Below the pieces are notes generated by a model. The model saw only the letters and a list, made by a program, of their open reading frames with translations. It had not been told where the DNA came from and ran no database searches. Below are positions 17,280 to 26,153 of a DNA stretch of 59,540 nt, piece by piece. The position numbers were made by a program, and so were the translations under genes. The DNA comes from Streptococcus ovuberis (lineage in GTDB: Bacteria; Bacillota; Bacilli; Lactobacillales; Streptococcaceae), in assembly GCF_012396585.1 (NCBI RefSeq), contig NZ_JAAXPR010000014.1, positions 1-59,540 of the forward strand, written 5' to 3'. Numbering within the stretch: the stretch's first letter is position 1; every line of letters starts with the position of its first letter.

Positions 17280-17308
17280 TTGACAGAAAATTTTGAAGAT
17301 GGTAGAAT
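17280..17308 (+). promoter_or_regulatory. leu operon promoter
   Basis: TTGACA (17280-17285), a 17-base spacer and TAGAAT (17303-17308) make a near-consensus promoter. Transcription would start about 20 bases before the leader-peptide ATG. Confidence 0.8.
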
Positions 17309-17337
17309 AGATACCATCAAAACTAGGGAGCCAACTG

Positions 17338-17382
17338 ATGACAAAACTGACAACCGTTCTTTTGTTACGACCCGAGGGCTAG
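17338..17382 (+). CDS. leuL: Leucine-rich leader peptide of the leu operon
   Basis: A 14-codon ORF, MTKLTTVLLLRPEG then TAG, with AGGGAG at 17324-17329 as RBS. Four of the fourteen codons are leucine, three of them consecutive (CTT TTG TTA). It lies between a strong promoter and a terminator hairpin just ahead of leuA, as in the leader-peptide attenuators of enterobacteria and Lactococcus. Ribosomes stalling on these codons when leucyl-tRNA is scarce would change RNA folding and allow readthrough. The role is inferred from layout, which is very clear. Confidence 0.8.
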   Translation: MTKLTTVLLLRPEG

Positions 17383-17453
17383 TGCAATTGCATTAGTCCT
17401 GTTTGGTTTACCAAGCGGGAGGGAGGTGTCTCGCAAATGAGATGCCTCCTTTT
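17377..17453 (+). ncRNA. leu attenuator (alternative hairpins and terminator)
   Basis: Three neighbouring hairpins are visible. GGGCTAGTGC with GCATTAGTCC (17377-17400) is a ten-pair stem beginning inside the last codons of the leader peptide. CCTGTTTGG with CCAAGCGGG (17398-17419) overlaps it, so the two exclude each other. GGAGGTGTCTC with GAGATGCCTCC (17422-17449) followed by TTTT is the terminator. Ribosome position on the leader ORF decides whether the first hairpin forms. Which pairing acts as antiterminator is not settled by eye. Confidence 0.7.
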
Positions 17454-17486
17454 GACTTAAGAAAAGAATTTGAAAGGGAATTTAAG

Positions 17487-19037
17487 ATGAGAACAGTTCA
17501 ATTTTTAGACACCACTCTTCGAGATGGAGAGCAGACACCTGGGGTAAATTTTTCCATTCGTGAGAAAGTAACCATCGCTAAGCAGCTAGAAAAGTGGGGG
17601 ATTTCTGCTATTGAAGCAGGGTTCCCGGCTGCTAGTCCAGATTCTTTTGAAGCTGTCAAGGCGATTGCTGAGACGATTACCAGTGCAGCAGTCACAGGTC
17701 TTGCACGGTCAGTCAAGTCTGACATTGATATTGCGTACGAAGCCCTGAAAGATGCCAAATACCCTCAGATTCATGTCTTTATCGCCACTAGTCCCATTCA
17801 TAGGGAATTCAAGCTTAAAAAGTCTAAGCAAGAAATTTTGCAAGCCATCAAAGAGCACGTTTCCTATGCGCGCTCAAAGTTTGACGTGGTTGAGTTTTCG
17901 CCAGAAGATGCGACACGGACTGAGCTCGATTTTCTTTTGGAGGTAGTCCAGACGGCTGTTGATGCGGGAGCAACCTATATCAATATTCCAGACACAGTTG
18001 GCTTTACTACTCCAGAAGCTTATGGCGCTATTTTTAAGATGCTGACAGAGAATATTCGATCAGAGCGAGAGATTATTTTTAGCCCTCACTGCCATGATGA
18101 TTTGGGAATGGCTGTCGCTAATACCTTGGCTGCTATTAAAAATGGCGCAGGCAGGGTGGAAGGAACTATCAACGGTATCGGGGAGAGGGCTGGTAATGCT
18201 GCGCTGGAGGAAGTGGCTGTGGCTCTTAAGATTCGAGAGGATTATTTCCAAGTAACTAGCCCGATTGTCCTTAAGGAGACCATGGCTTTGGCAGAACTCG
18301 TCTCGCAGGCGTCAGGTCTTCCCTTGCCTAAGAACAAGGCAGTGGTTGGTGGCAATGCCTTTTCACATGAGTCAGGCATCCATCAAGATGGGGTCCTGAA
18401 AAACCCATTGACCTATGAGATCATCACGCCAGAATTAGTCGGTGTAATGAAAAATTCTCTTCCATTAGGGAAATTATCTGGGCGTCATGCTTTTGTTGAC
18501 AAATTAAAAGAGCTCAGTCTTGAGGTTGAGGAAGCGGAAGTATCTGCTTTATTTGCTAAATTCAAGGCCTTGGCAGACAAGAAGCAGGAAATAACCGATG
18601 CAGATATCAGAGCCCTGGTCCTAGACCGTGAGGTGCAGGACTTGGAAGGCTTCCAGTTTGAGGATTTGAAAGTAAGGACCTTGGAAGACAAGACTGTTGA
18701 AGCTCAAGTCTTTATGGTCAATCAAAAACAGGAGCAGGAAATGTTGACTGCTAGAGGGAAAGGATCGGTTGAAGCAATCTTTAACGCTGTTGACCACTTC
18801 TTTCAACAGGCTGTTCGCTTAGAGCGTTACCTGATTGAGGCGGTTACAGAAGGAATTGATGCCCAGGCCTCTGTACATGTGACTGTGGAGAATTTAGAGA
18901 CAGGTCGTCTTTTTAATGCCACGGGTGTTGATTTTGATGTTTTGAAAGCTTCGGCAGAGGCCTATATCAAGGCCAATGCCCTCATTCAAAAAGAACAGGC
19001 TGGCTTGATGGGGCAGCCCTTATCGGAGAAAGCGTAA
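17487..19037 (+). CDS. leuA: 2-isopropylmalate synthase
   Basis: 516 residues, the full LeuA length. It condenses acetyl-CoA with 2-oxoisovalerate, the committed step to leucine. The HMGL-like catalytic domain shows [17 protein letters not shown] at the N-terminus, metal-binding [26 protein letters not shown] and the linker signature [15 protein letters not shown]. The last 130 residues fit the leucine-sensing LeuA dimer domain. ATG 17487 follows GAAAGGGA (17473-17480) and gives the standard [10 protein letters not shown] start. The frame extends upstream to 17403, but that would run through the attenuator hairpin and is rejected. Confidence 0.96.
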   Translation: MRTVQFLDTTLRDGEQTPGVNFSIREKVTIAKQLEKWGISAIEAGFPAASPDSFEAVKAIAETITSAAVTGLARSVKSDIDIAYEALKDAKYPQIHVFIATSPIHREFKLKKSKQEILQAIKEHVSYARSKFDVVEFSPEDATRTELDFLLEVVQTAVDAGATYINIPDTVGFTTPEAYGAIFKMLTENIRSEREIIFSPHCHDDLGMAVANTLAAIKNGAGRVEGTINGIGERAGNAALEEVAVALKIREDYFQVTSPIVLKETMALAELVSQASGLPLPKNKAVVGGNAFSHESGIHQDGVLKNPLTYEIITPELVGVMKNSLPLGKLSGRHAFVDKLKELSLEVEEAEVSALFAKFKALADKKQEITDADIRALVLDREVQDLEGFQFEDLKVRTLEDKTVEAQVFMVNQKQEQEMLTARGKGSVEAIFNAVDHFFQQAVRLERYLIEAVTEGIDAQASVHVTVENLETGRLFNATGVDFDVLKASAEAYIKANALIQKEQAGLMGQPLSEKA

Positions 19038-20074
19038 TGACAAAGAGAATTATAACCTTGGCTGGAGATGGTATTGGGCCTGAAATTATGGCGGCAGGCT
19101 TAGAAGTTCTGAAGGCTACAGCTCCTCATTTATCCTTTGATTACCAGACAGAGGCGATGCCTTTTGGTGGAGCAGGTATTGATGCCTGTGGTCATCCGCT
19201 TCCGGCAGAGACCTTGTCAGCTGCTCGTGAGGCGGATGCTATCTTACTGGCGGCTATCGGAAGTCCTAAGTACGATCAGGCGCCGATCAGACCGGAACAA
19301 GGTCTGTTGGCCTTGAGGCAGGAGTTGGGGTTATTTGCTAATGTTAGACCTGTCAAACTGTTTTCAGGGCTCAAGCATTTGTCGCCTTTGAAACCAGAGC
19401 GGATTGATGGTGTTGATTTTGTTGTTGTTCGGGAATTGACAGGTGGTATTTATTTTGGTCGGCACCGCTTAGAGGTAGACTGGGCGGATGATCTTAACTA
19501 TTATTCCAGAAAAGAGATTGAGCGTATCTTGCGTGTAGCCTTTTCGTTAGCCCAACAACGTTCTGGCAAGGTCACTAGTATTGACAAGCAAAACGTTCTG
19601 GCCACTTCTAAGCTCTGGCGTCAGGTAGCCGAAGAAGTTGCTAAAGATTTTCCAGATGTGACTTTAGAGCATCAGCTGGTGGATTCAGCTGCCATGTTAT
19701 TGGTTACTAATCCTGCCCGATTTGATGTGATTGTGACTGAAAATCTGTTTGGGGATATTCTATCAGATGAGGCCTCTGTCCTATCGGGAAGTTTGGGTGT
19801 CATGCCGTCTGCGAGCCATTCGGTTCAGGGGCCAAGTCTATATGAACCCATTCATGGCTCAGCACCGGATATTGCTGGAAAAGGAATCGCAAATCCTATC
19901 TCCATGATTTTATCCGTTGCCATGATGTTACGGTCTTCCTTTGGTGAAGAAGCTGTCGCCAGTCGGATTGAACAGGCGGTTGAGTCGGTTCTTGAAGCAG
20001 GAATCTTGACTCCAGACTTAGGCGGCAGTGCGACAACTCAAGCTATGACACGAGCGATTGTGGAGGCTTTATGA
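19037..20074 (+). CDS. leuB: 3-isopropylmalate dehydrogenase
   Basis: 345 residues. It oxidatively decarboxylates 3-isopropylmalate with NAD+. GDGIGPEIM at the N-terminus, LLAAIGSPKYD, VVRELTGGIYFG, the catalytic Lys/Asp regions and the C-terminal PSASHSVQGPSLYEPIHGSAPD (shown in part) are diagnostic of LeuB. The ATG overlaps the leuA TAA by one base (TAATG), and the end overlaps the DUF1294 gene by four bases, so the operon is translated with coupling throughout. Confidence 0.96.
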   Translation: MTKRIITLAGDGIGPEIMAAGLEVLKATAPHLSFDYQTEAMPFGGAGIDACGHPLPAETLSAAREADAILLAAIGSPKYDQAPIRPEQGLLALRQELGLFANVRPVKLFSGLKHLSPLKPERIDGVDFVVVRELTGGIYFGRHRLEVDWADDLNYYSRKEIERILRVAFSLAQQRSGKVTSIDKQNVLATSKLWRQVAEEVAKDFPDVTLEHQLVDSAAMLLVTNPARFDVIVTENLFGDILSDEASVLSGSLGVMPSASHSVQGPSLYEPIHGSAPDIAGKGIANPISMILSVAMMLRSSFGEEAVASRIEQAVESVLEAGILTPDLGGSATTQAMTRAIVEAL

Positions 20075-20352
20075 AGATTCAAGAGGTTTTGACCTTAATG
20101 GTATTGACATGGAATGCCTTGGTATACAGTGTTTATGCCTGGGACAAATATTGTGCAACCCATCAGCGCTGGCGCGTGTCAGAACGGGTTTTGCTAAGCT
20201 TAGCATTGGGGCTAGGGGGACTCGGTGCGCTCTTAGCTGGGCATTCCTTACGCCATAAGGTACGCAAGTGGTATTTTCAATTAACGTGGTGGTTAGGGTT
20301 CGTTGTGCTTCTAGCTTGCCTTTATATGATCTGGTTTGGAGGTTATCTATGA
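20071..20352 (+). CDS. DUF1294-family membrane protein inside the leu operon
   Basis: 93 residues. The pattern [21 protein letters not shown] followed by [19 protein letters not shown] (the family's GGxxGAxxGMxxxRHKT) identifies DUF1294, a small membrane protein of about three helices with unknown function. It overlaps leuB by ATGA and leuC by four bases, so it is fully embedded between leuB and leuC. The same arrangement is known in other streptococcal leu operons. Its location suggests a link to branched-chain amino acids or only a fortunate insertion; nothing in the sequence decides. Confidence 0.8.
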   Translation: MKIQEVLTLMVLTWNALVYSVYAWDKYCATHQRWRVSERVLLSLALGLGGLGALLAGHSLRHKVRKWYFQLTWWLGFVVLLACLYMIWFGGYL

Positions 20353-21737
20353 GCGGACAAACAATTTTTGATAAGATCTGGGAGCGACATGTCATTACAG
20401 GCGATCTTGGCCAACCCCAGCTCCTATATATTGATCAACACTATATTCATGAGGTGACAACACCTCAGGCTTTTGATGGTTTGCGAGAAGCAGGACGACG
20501 TGTGCGCAGACCAGATTTGACCTTTGGAACCATTGACCATAATGTCCCAACCAAAGATATTTTTAACATTCGGGATTTGATTTCCAAAAAGCAGATTGAC
20601 ACCTTGACACGTAATGTGGAAGAATTTGGGATAGAGACAGCGGTTCACGGGAGTGAAAAACAAGGGATTGTTCATGTGGTTGGGCCAGAGACCGGGCGGA
20701 CTCAGCCTGGAAAAATCATCGTCTGTGGAGATAGTCATACCGCAACTCACGGCGCATTTGGCGCAATTGGTTTTGGAATTGGGACCTCTGAAGTTGAGCA
20801 TGTCTTTGCCACCCAAACGCTCTGGCAGGTCAAACCCAAGCAAATGAAGGTCGAGTTTATGGGCAAACCACAAGCAGGGGTTTACTCCAAAGATTTTGTC
20901 ATGGCACTTATCGCCCGGTATGGGGTGGGAGCAGGTGTTGGCTATGCTGTTGAATACACTGGTGAAGCGATTGAGCGACTCAGCATGGAAGAGCGCATGT
21001 CTATCTGCAACATGACCATCGAATTTGGTGCCAAGTATGGCATTATTGCGCCTGATGAGACAACTTTTGCCTACATGAGAGGCAGAGAATGCGTGCCAGA
21101 AGCGTTTGATGAGGCTGTTGCAGACTGGAAGACCCTGGTTTCCGACCCTGATGCGGTCTATGACAAGGTAATCACAATTGATGTGTCAGAGTTAGCTCCT
21201 ATGGTGTCCTGGGGAACCAATCCAGAAATGGCTGTCGCTTTTAATGAACCTTTCCCAGACATTCGAGATATGAATGATGAACGGGCCTACACCTACATGG
21301 ACATTAAACCAGGTCAGACTGCCGAAGACATCCAAATTGGTTACGTGTTTATTGGGTCTTGTACCAATGCTAGGCTCAGTGATCTGCAGCTGGCGGCTAA
21401 ATTTGTCCAAGGTAAGAAGATTGCAGATCATGTGACGGCTATTGTGGTTCCAGGAAGCCGGCCGGTTAAGCGGGCTGCTGAAGCAGAGGGCTTAGATAAG
21501 ATTTTTCTAGAAGCTGGTTTTGAATGGCGCGATCCAGGTTGCTCCATGTGCTTAGGGATGAATGAGGATAAGGTCCCAGAAGGAATTCACTGCGCTTCAA
21601 CCAGTAATCGTAACTTTGAAGGCCGCCAAGGTTTTGGCTCAAGGACCCATCTTTGCAGCCCTGCCATGGCCGCTGCAGCAGCTATTGCAGGACGTTTTGT
21701 GGATGTCCGCTTGATGACAGATATAGTAGGAGGTTAG
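20349..21737 (+). CDS. leuC: 3-isopropylmalate dehydratase large subunit
   Basis: 462 residues, usual length. With LeuD it isomerises 2-isopropylmalate to 3-isopropylmalate. The aconitase-type motifs are complete: [15 protein letters not shown], the cluster-binding [12 protein letters not shown] at about residue 336 and [11 protein letters not shown] at about 396, providing the three cysteines of a [4Fe-4S] cluster. The true start is ATG 20349 ([14 protein letters not shown]); an in-frame ATG at 20268 lies within the DUF1294 gene and adds non-family sequence. It overlaps that gene's stop (ATGA). Confidence 0.96.
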   Translation: MSGQTIFDKIWERHVITGDLGQPQLLYIDQHYIHEVTTPQAFDGLREAGRRVRRPDLTFGTIDHNVPTKDIFNIRDLISKKQIDTLTRNVEEFGIETAVHGSEKQGIVHVVGPETGRTQPGKIIVCGDSHTATHGAFGAIGFGIGTSEVEHVFATQTLWQVKPKQMKVEFMGKPQAGVYSKDFVMALIARYGVGAGVGYAVEYTGEAIERLSMEERMSICNMTIEFGAKYGIIAPDETTFAYMRGRECVPEAFDEAVADWKTLVSDPDAVYDKVITIDVSELAPMVSWGTNPEMAVAFNEPFPDIRDMNDERAYTYMDIKPGQTAEDIQIGYVFIGSCTNARLSDLQLAAKFVQGKKIADHVTAIVVPGSRPVKRAAEAEGLDKIFLEAGFEWRDPGCSMCLGMNEDKVPEGIHCASTSNRNFEGRQGFGSRTHLCSPAMAAAAAIAGRFVDVRLMTDIVGG

Positions 21738-21738
21738 G

Positions 21739-22329
21739 ATGGAACCCTTTACGATTTACAGCGGGAAAACAGTCCCAATCATGTACGATAACATTGACAC
21801 GGATCAACTTTTGCCCAAACAATTCCTAAAATTGATTGATAAAAAAGGCTTTGGGAAGTACCTGTTCTTCGATTGGCGGTACACGGACAAAAACTACACA
21901 GATGACCCCGATTTTATCCTCAATCAACCAGCCTATCAGGCGGCAACTATCCTAATTTCAGGTGACAATTTCGGGGCTGGTTCATCACGAGAGCACGCTG
22001 CTTGGGCCCTGGCGGATTATGGGTTTAAGGTAGTGATTGCGGGGTCTTTTGGGGATATCCACTACAATAATGAACTCAATAATGGCATGTTACCGATTGT
22101 TCAACAAAAGGAAGTGAGGGAGCAGTTGGCCCAGTTAGCGCCTGACCAGGAGATTACTATTAATCTGCCTGAGCAGAAACTCCTGACCCCTTTTGGAGAT
22201 TTTGAGTTTGAGATTGATGGGCAATGGAAGCACAAGCTACTCAATGGTTTGGATGATATTGGCATCACCCTTCAGTACGAAGAACTCATTACCGCCTACG
22301 AGCAAAACCGACCGAGTTATTGGCTCTAG
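21739..22329 (+). CDS. leuD: 3-isopropylmalate dehydratase small subunit
   Basis: 196 residues, usual length. The swivel-domain motifs [15 protein letters not shown] and [17 protein letters not shown] are present. It forms the LeuCD heterodimer with the product of the gene one base upstream. GGAGG precedes ATG 21739. A strong terminator follows 43 bases after the stop, ending the operon. Its last 35 codons have a diverged relic copy at 29716-29823, about 7.4 kb downstream. Confidence 0.96.
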   Translation: MEPFTIYSGKTVPIMYDNIDTDQLLPKQFLKLIDKKGFGKYLFFDWRYTDKNYTDDPDFILNQPAYQAATILISGDNFGAGSSREHAAWALADYGFKVVIAGSFGDIHYNNELNNGMLPIVQQKEVREQLAQLAPDQEITINLPEQKLLTPFGDFEFEIDGQWKHKLLNGLDDIGITLQYEELITAYEQNRPSYWL

Positions 22330-22372
22330 GCAAACACGAAGCACCCCGATAACTTTATCAAAGACTTAAGCG

Positions 22373-22399
22373 AAGTGTCGTTTGATTTCGACACTTTTA
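22373..22399 (+). terminator. Terminator of the leu operon
   Basis: AAGTGTCG (22373-22380) pairs perfectly with CGACACTT (22389-22396) across an eight-base loop and is followed by TT and further T-rich sequence. Confidence 0.8.
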
Positions 22400-22559
22400 T
22401 CATTGTTGCGTTTTTATTGAGCAATCTTTGCAAGAAGGTTGTGCTTCCTGATACACCAGCGTCTTTGGCGATAATAGGCTTGCATTCTTCCAAAGGGGAG
22501 ACGTTTAGTTTGGGTTTCTTGGGAATTGAGTAATGCGCACCCCATGCAGGTAGCACATA

Positions 22560-22871
22560 GATTATTTTGAGTTTCTGTTGGTCAAACTAGAATTAGCTGC
22601 CAAATAGGGCTGGAAAACTGGCGAACATCAAAAATAAATGCATCTAAAACGCAACTGTTACGGCTACGCCTAAAAGAACAACGGAGACCTTTTTTAGAAT
22701 GAAAGATATGTCTATCAAAAATCCCCAATACAGGAAAAATGTTCTGCAATACAAAGGGGTATATCGGAAAACTTCCTAACTGAAGGTCCCAAGGAAGAAA
22801 TAAGGTAGTGCCCCACAAACAAACGACAACGATTAGGTAGTAGGGGAATAAGTCTCGATGAAACGTCTCAT
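22560..22871 (-). pseudogene. Decayed small membrane-protein gene
   Basis: On the minus strand an ATG at 22871 is preceded by AGGAGG, so a real start existed. The first frame gives MRRFIE and stops after 12 codons. In the neighbouring frame it continues LFPYYLIVVVCLWGTTLFL, then FPIYPFVLQNIFPVLGIFD. A second shift gives VSVVLLGVAVTVAF and MHLFLMFASFPALF. These pieces are strongly hydrophobic and look like three or four helices of one protein of about 95 residues. It lies 78 bases downstream of the decayed phospholipase-like gene on the same strand and was probably in its operon. Family unknown. Confidence 0.5.
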
Positions 22872-22949
22872 TTTTAACCTCCTGTGGGATTTACTGTCTC
22901 AAAATGAAAGAATCTGATTTATCATATAAGGCTTATGAGTTGCAATAAA

Positions 22950-23225
22950 CTAAATTAATTGTCCCTTGCAATCACAGTTTTGTCCAAGGCTAGAATGTTT
23001 GTAGCATCTATCGTAGTCACGACAGTCCCAGTCTAATAAGTCGATAGGCTCTAAAGTAAAGTTGTTGCCCGTATGTCCAGGACCACAATACCTGCCGTGC
23101 AGAGCTGGTCACGGAGCAGAGCGGAAATAGCTTGCAGGAATAAACGTTTGGTTTGAGTAATTCTCACTGACGGTTTCAATCATTAAGCTAGTATAAAACG
23201 CTTCTCCAGAAATCCCTGCGGTTTA
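22950..23225 (-). pseudogene. Decayed phospholipase A2-like gene
   Basis: On the minus strand one frame reads GISGEAFYTSLMIETVSENY ... FRSAP, then an in-frame TGA (23109-23111), then HGRYCGPGHTGNNF ... EPIDLLDWDCRDYDRCYKH ... NCDCKGQLI and TAG. The spacing of CGPGHTG (calcium loop), PxDxLDxxC and DRCY, plus the extra cysteines, is the phospholipase A2 signature, in which the active site is normally CxxHDxCY. Here the catalytic His position is Tyr, and the nonsense codon breaks the frame. Upstream sequence to about 23310 is further frameshifted. Inferred to be a former secreted PLA2-fold enzyme. Confidence 0.6.
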
Positions 23226-23362
23226 AGCGGATTCAAAATCAAAGGATAATCGCTCTCCAGAACGCCATAAACTGCAAGGCAATATAGGCGTTTGTTCGAC
23301 AATCTAAGCAAAAGGCTTATCAGTTGATTAGACACTTAACGTGCTGGATTTGGTTCATCTAT

Positions 23363-23386
23363 TGTCCCATTAGTGGGGGCAGTGCC
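23363..23386 (+). mobile_element. Orphan IS3-family terminal repeat
   Basis: TGTCCCATTAGTGGGGGCAGTGCC is nearly identical (one base shorter) to the right end of the IS3-type element at 26083-26107. No transposase or left end accompanies it. It is either the scar of an earlier copy or a trace of a rearrangement. Confidence 0.55.
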
Positions 23387-23482
23387 TAGCGATTTTTCTT
23401 TTATTTCTAACGTTCATCAACGACTGATGGGATCTCGGTATCATCATTTCAAATCTTTTGCGAGAAAGTTTAGCTTTAAATG

Positions 23483-23491
23483 TGTTATAAT
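23483..23491 (+). promoter_or_regulatory. Extended -10 promoter of the VOC gene pair
   Basis: TGTTATAAT is a TGnTATAAT extended -10 element, about 33 bases before the TTG start of the first VOC gene. No -35 box is evident. Confidence 0.55.
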
Positions 23492-23523
23492 GAGCTCTAA
23501 ACAATTTAAGGAGAACATTACTT

Positions 23524-23964
23524 TTGATTAAATCTATTGAACTTTACCTGGTGACTGACGGAAATGGCTTAGAAGCTGTTGACTTTTACAAAGATGTTTT
23601 TGATGCTGAAGTGGTAGCAGTGACGACCTTTGGTCAAGCCATTCCAAATACACCAGAAGAAAAACGTCATTTAGTCCTCAACGCCAACCTTAATATCAAT
23701 GGCATTCGTTTGCAGATTTCAGATAACAATCCTGACTACCCTTATATCCAAGGGACTAATATGACCGCCTGCATTCAGCTAGATAGTGCTGAAACAGCGA
23801 CTGCGCTTTACAAAAAACTTAGCCAAGACGCCAAGGAAATTCAGCTGGAACTTCAAGAGACGCCTTGGAGCCCAGCCTATGGCATTGTGGTCGATCAGTT
23901 TGGGATGACCTGGCAGATCAACACTGACATCGCAGGCTTTGTGTCACAAACTGTCCAATTTTAA
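23524..23964 (+). CDS. VOC-family (PhnB/glyoxalase-like) protein
   Basis: 146 residues. It resembles PhnB-type vicinal-oxygen-chelate proteins: SIELYLVTDGNGLEAVDFYKD at the start, NGIRLQISDN, and the C-terminal PWSPAYGIVVDQFGMTWQIN. The start is TTG at 23524; AAGGAG lies about eleven bases upstream and there is no upstream in-frame ATG before the promoter. VOC proteins include glyoxalases, dioxygenases and antibiotic-binding proteins, so the substrate cannot be named. The second VOC gene follows nine bases after the stop, probably in the same transcript. Confidence 0.8.
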   Translation: MIKSIELYLVTDGNGLEAVDFYKDVFDAEVVAVTTFGQAIPNTPEEKRHLVLNANLNINGIRLQISDNNPDYPYIQGTNMTACIQLDSAETATALYKKLSQDAKEIQLELQETPWSPAYGIVVDQFGMTWQINTDIAGFVSQTVQF

Positions 23965-23973
23965 GGAGGGGTC

Positions 23974-24366
23974 ATGTTTACAGAACAGTTTTCGCTGATG
24001 CTTTATGTTGCTGATGTGGCTGCCGAACAAGCCTTTTGGGAGGCGGTTGGTTTTGAGATTTTAGCAACAAGTGAGCAGATGGGCTACCAGAGCTTTGAGA
24101 TGCGCTCACATGCCAAAAGTAGCACAACCATTACGGTATACGACAAGGCCTTTATCCAACAGGTCTCGCCTGAGGTAGCGAACCATGTGCCTAGCATTCT
24201 CTTTGAGAGCGACGACATTTATGCCTTGCAGGCAAAAATAGCAGAGCAGACCGACACCGCAAGCCCTGTCCAAACGGAACCTTTTTTGACCTTTAACTTT
24301 GCCAGCCCAAGTGGGCAGTATTTTGCGGTTAAAGGGCGCTCATCAGATGGGTCAACCACCAACTAA
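23974..24366 (+). CDS. Second VOC-family (glyoxalase/bleomycin-resistance-like) protein
   Basis: 130 residues, ATG 23974 preceded by AAGGAGG. It shows the VOC beta-alpha-beta pattern: FSLMLYVADVAAEQAFWEAVGFEIL, SPSGQYFAVKG near the C-terminus. It is more distant from the first VOC protein than a recent duplicate would be. The function is unknown; pairs like this may act as binding or thiol-adduct enzymes. The 238 bases after it (24367-24604) hold no gene I can read. Confidence 0.78.
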   Translation: MFTEQFSLMLYVADVAAEQAFWEAVGFEILATSEQMGYQSFEMRSHAKSSTTITVYDKAFIQQVSPEVANHVPSILFESDDIYALQAKIAEQTDTASPVQTEPFLTFNFASPSGQYFAVKGRSSDGSTTN

Positions 24367-24604
24367 GGGAAATTTAAAGAGCGTTTCGATAACGGCAGCT
24401 TGCTATCCTAGTCGCTGGTTTTTCCACGATAGTCTGTTCGGAAGTTGTAAGGTCAAACCATGTACTAGTCCTTCTGGAGCTCCTTATTGTGCCTAAGAGG
24501 CTCGTCCATGAGTAAAAATGGTTCATTTTAGCGATTTTACTTTTTATTCTAGGTATTCCATGGTCAAATAATAAGGTAATTATAAGAACGAGGAGAATAC
24601 CCTG

Positions 24605-24834
24605 ATGGAATCACATTTGGTAAGAATCATTAATCGCTTAGAGCTTATGGTGACTGATGGTGGTAACTTAAAATGTAATTTGAGCGTGACGATGTTGTGG
24701 TGGCAGAAGTGGCTTTCAGCAACGCCCCTGAAAATGGTCCGACCTTTACCTTGCGTGATGTTGTGGCTCGCGAAACCTATACCTTTGACAGCATTGACCT
24801 CATTGCGATGGAAATCTACGACTTGCTGTATTAA
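24605..24834 (+). pseudogene. DUF1797 (YkuJ-like) gene with a frameshift
   Basis: ATG 24605 is preceded by GAGGAGA and the first frame gives MESHLVRIINRLELMVTDGG. A frameshift near 24675 then moves the family sequence to the next frame, FERDDVVVAEVAFSNAPENG then TFTLRDVVARETYTFDSIDL and IAMEIYDLLY with TAA at 24832. Joined, this is a 76-residue protein matching the YkuJ/DUF1797 pattern (MxxLxxIIxRLxxM ... YxFDNIDxxAIEIxDLL). The gene is short and its break looks recent, as there is otherwise no decay. A single sequencing error could also explain it. Confidence 0.6.
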
Positions 24835-24937
24835 GCAAAGATGAGACGACTGGGCTGTGGCACTAGCCCCTAAAAATGAGACACAAGAAAAACACTCCTG
24901 TTGAAATCTAGTAAACTAGAAACAGGAGTGTTTTATT

Positions 24938-25210
24938 ATGGTTACACAAGCCTATTCGGTAGAAACTAAGTTAGCCTGTGTCGAGATGAAAAAAGTAGGC
25001 AAAAGCAATAAGGTCATCAAAGAGACTCTAGGGATTAAAAATAAGAGTCAAATCTATACTTGGATGAAGTGGCATAAACAGGATGAAATGCACCGTCTTC
25101 ATTAACCTGTAGGAAAACAATATACCTACGGCAAAGGGATGAAGCAACTGTCTGAAGTAGAACAGTTGAGATTACAGTGGAACTGCTAAAAAAGTATCGA
25201 AGCTTGATAA
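24938..25210 (+). pseudogene. IS3 OrfA, broken
   Basis: ATG 24938 starts MVTQAYSVETKLACVEMKKV ... KNKSQIYTWMKW, an IS3-type helix-turn-helix protein. It stops at TAA 25103-25105 after 55 codons. The frame continues beyond it with PVGKQYTYGKGMKQLSEVEQ, which belongs to the same protein (expected CAA there), and then loses register near 25180, where one G appears to be missing. Confidence 0.75.
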
Positions 25211-25241
25211 GAAACTCGACAAAGTAAGTCTTATCAAGCTA

Positions 25242-26068
25242 GTGGAAGAATACAAGAAACTGTATCCAGTGTCCCTTATTCTAGAATGCTTCGATGTCAA
25301 ACGCTCCACCTTCTACCGTTGGAAATCTGAAGGGATGAGGACACAACAAAGAGAGGAAGTGATAGATAAAATCGAGTATCTCTGTATGGAAAGTCAGTTC
25401 ATCTACGGTTATCGTACCATCACTCGACTGCTCAAGAAGAGTTTTGATCTCGTCGTGAATCGTAAGAAAGTCTATCGTATCATGAAGGAAAAGGGCTGGC
25501 TCTGTCGAACACGGCCTAAGAAGACGCCCAATTTAGGAAAGCCATACTACTATGTGACAGAAAATAAGCTAGACCGCGACTTTCAGGCAGATAAACCAAT
25601 GCAGAAGCTTGTCACAGATATCACTTATCTCTACTTTGGCAACTGTAAGCTCTATTTATCCTCTATCATGGACCTCCATAACCGTGAAATTGTGGCTGAT
25701 ACCATTTCGGATTGCCAAGATACGGAGGTCGTATTAGATACGCTTAATCAGCTAGAATTACCTCAAGGTGCACTATTACACAGCGACCAAGGCTCTGTCT
25801 ATACCTCGAAGGCCTGCTTTCGGGCTTGTACAGAAAAAGGCATTACCCGCTCCATGTCCCGTAAGGGAACACCAGCGGACAATGCCTGCATCGAATGGTT
25901 TCATTCCGTCCTAAAGTCTGAAACCTTCTATCTCCACAAGTGGAGAAATCTAACTAAGAATAGTATAACAGATATTGTGCAAAATTACATCATATTTTAT
26001 AATAAATGAGAATTCAACAGAGATTAAACGACCAGTCTCCTGTTCAATACAGAAAACTGGCCACCTAA
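25242..26068 (+). pseudogene. IS3 OrfB transposase, frameshifted at the 3' end
   Basis: The rve integrase core is intact: HTH_21 region GYRTITRLLKKSF, first Asp in LVTDITYLYF, second Asp in LLHSDQGSVYTS and Glu in NACIEWFHSVLKSE. The frame stops after NYIIFYNK (about 26007), while the conserved end RIQQRLNDQSPVQYRKLAT is found in another frame from 26006 to the TAA at 26066-26068. One small indel therefore removed the last 20 residues. Whether the truncated OrfB would still act is doubtful. Confidence 0.8.
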
Positions 26069-26153
26069 AGAGTGTTTTCTACTGTCCCATTAGTGGGGTG
26101 CAGTGCCTAAACCGTTGTTTGTTAATTGAGTCAGAGAAGCCTTTACTCTCGGA

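Larger units (their letters stand above)
24859..26107 (+). mobile_element. IS3-family insertion sequence, degenerate
   Basis: Terminal repeats are GGCACTAGCCCCTAAAAATG from 24859 and, on the minus strand from 26107, GGCACTGCACCCCACTAATG, about 18 of 25 bases matching. Length is 1249 bp, normal for IS3. It contains an orfA (helix-turn-helix) and an orfB (DDE integrase) in the standard order. No target duplication is visible. orfA carries an in-frame stop and a frameshift and orfB is shifted near its 3' end, so the element is probably inactive. Confidence 0.85.

Noticed and set aside
16807..17337. T-box riboswitch before leuA
   Set aside because: No T-box consensus (AGGGTGGNACCGCG-like) or specifier loop could be found; the leader peptide and attenuator explain the region better.
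17403..17486. Longer leuA with a start at 17403
   Set aside because: The extension would be encoded by the attenuator terminator and lacks family similarity; ATG 17487 has an RBS and the normal LeuA N-terminus.
22326..22556. A 76-codon minus-strand open frame overlapping the leu terminator
   Set aside because: No RBS and no recognisable motif, and it runs through the terminator hairpin; I treat it as chance.
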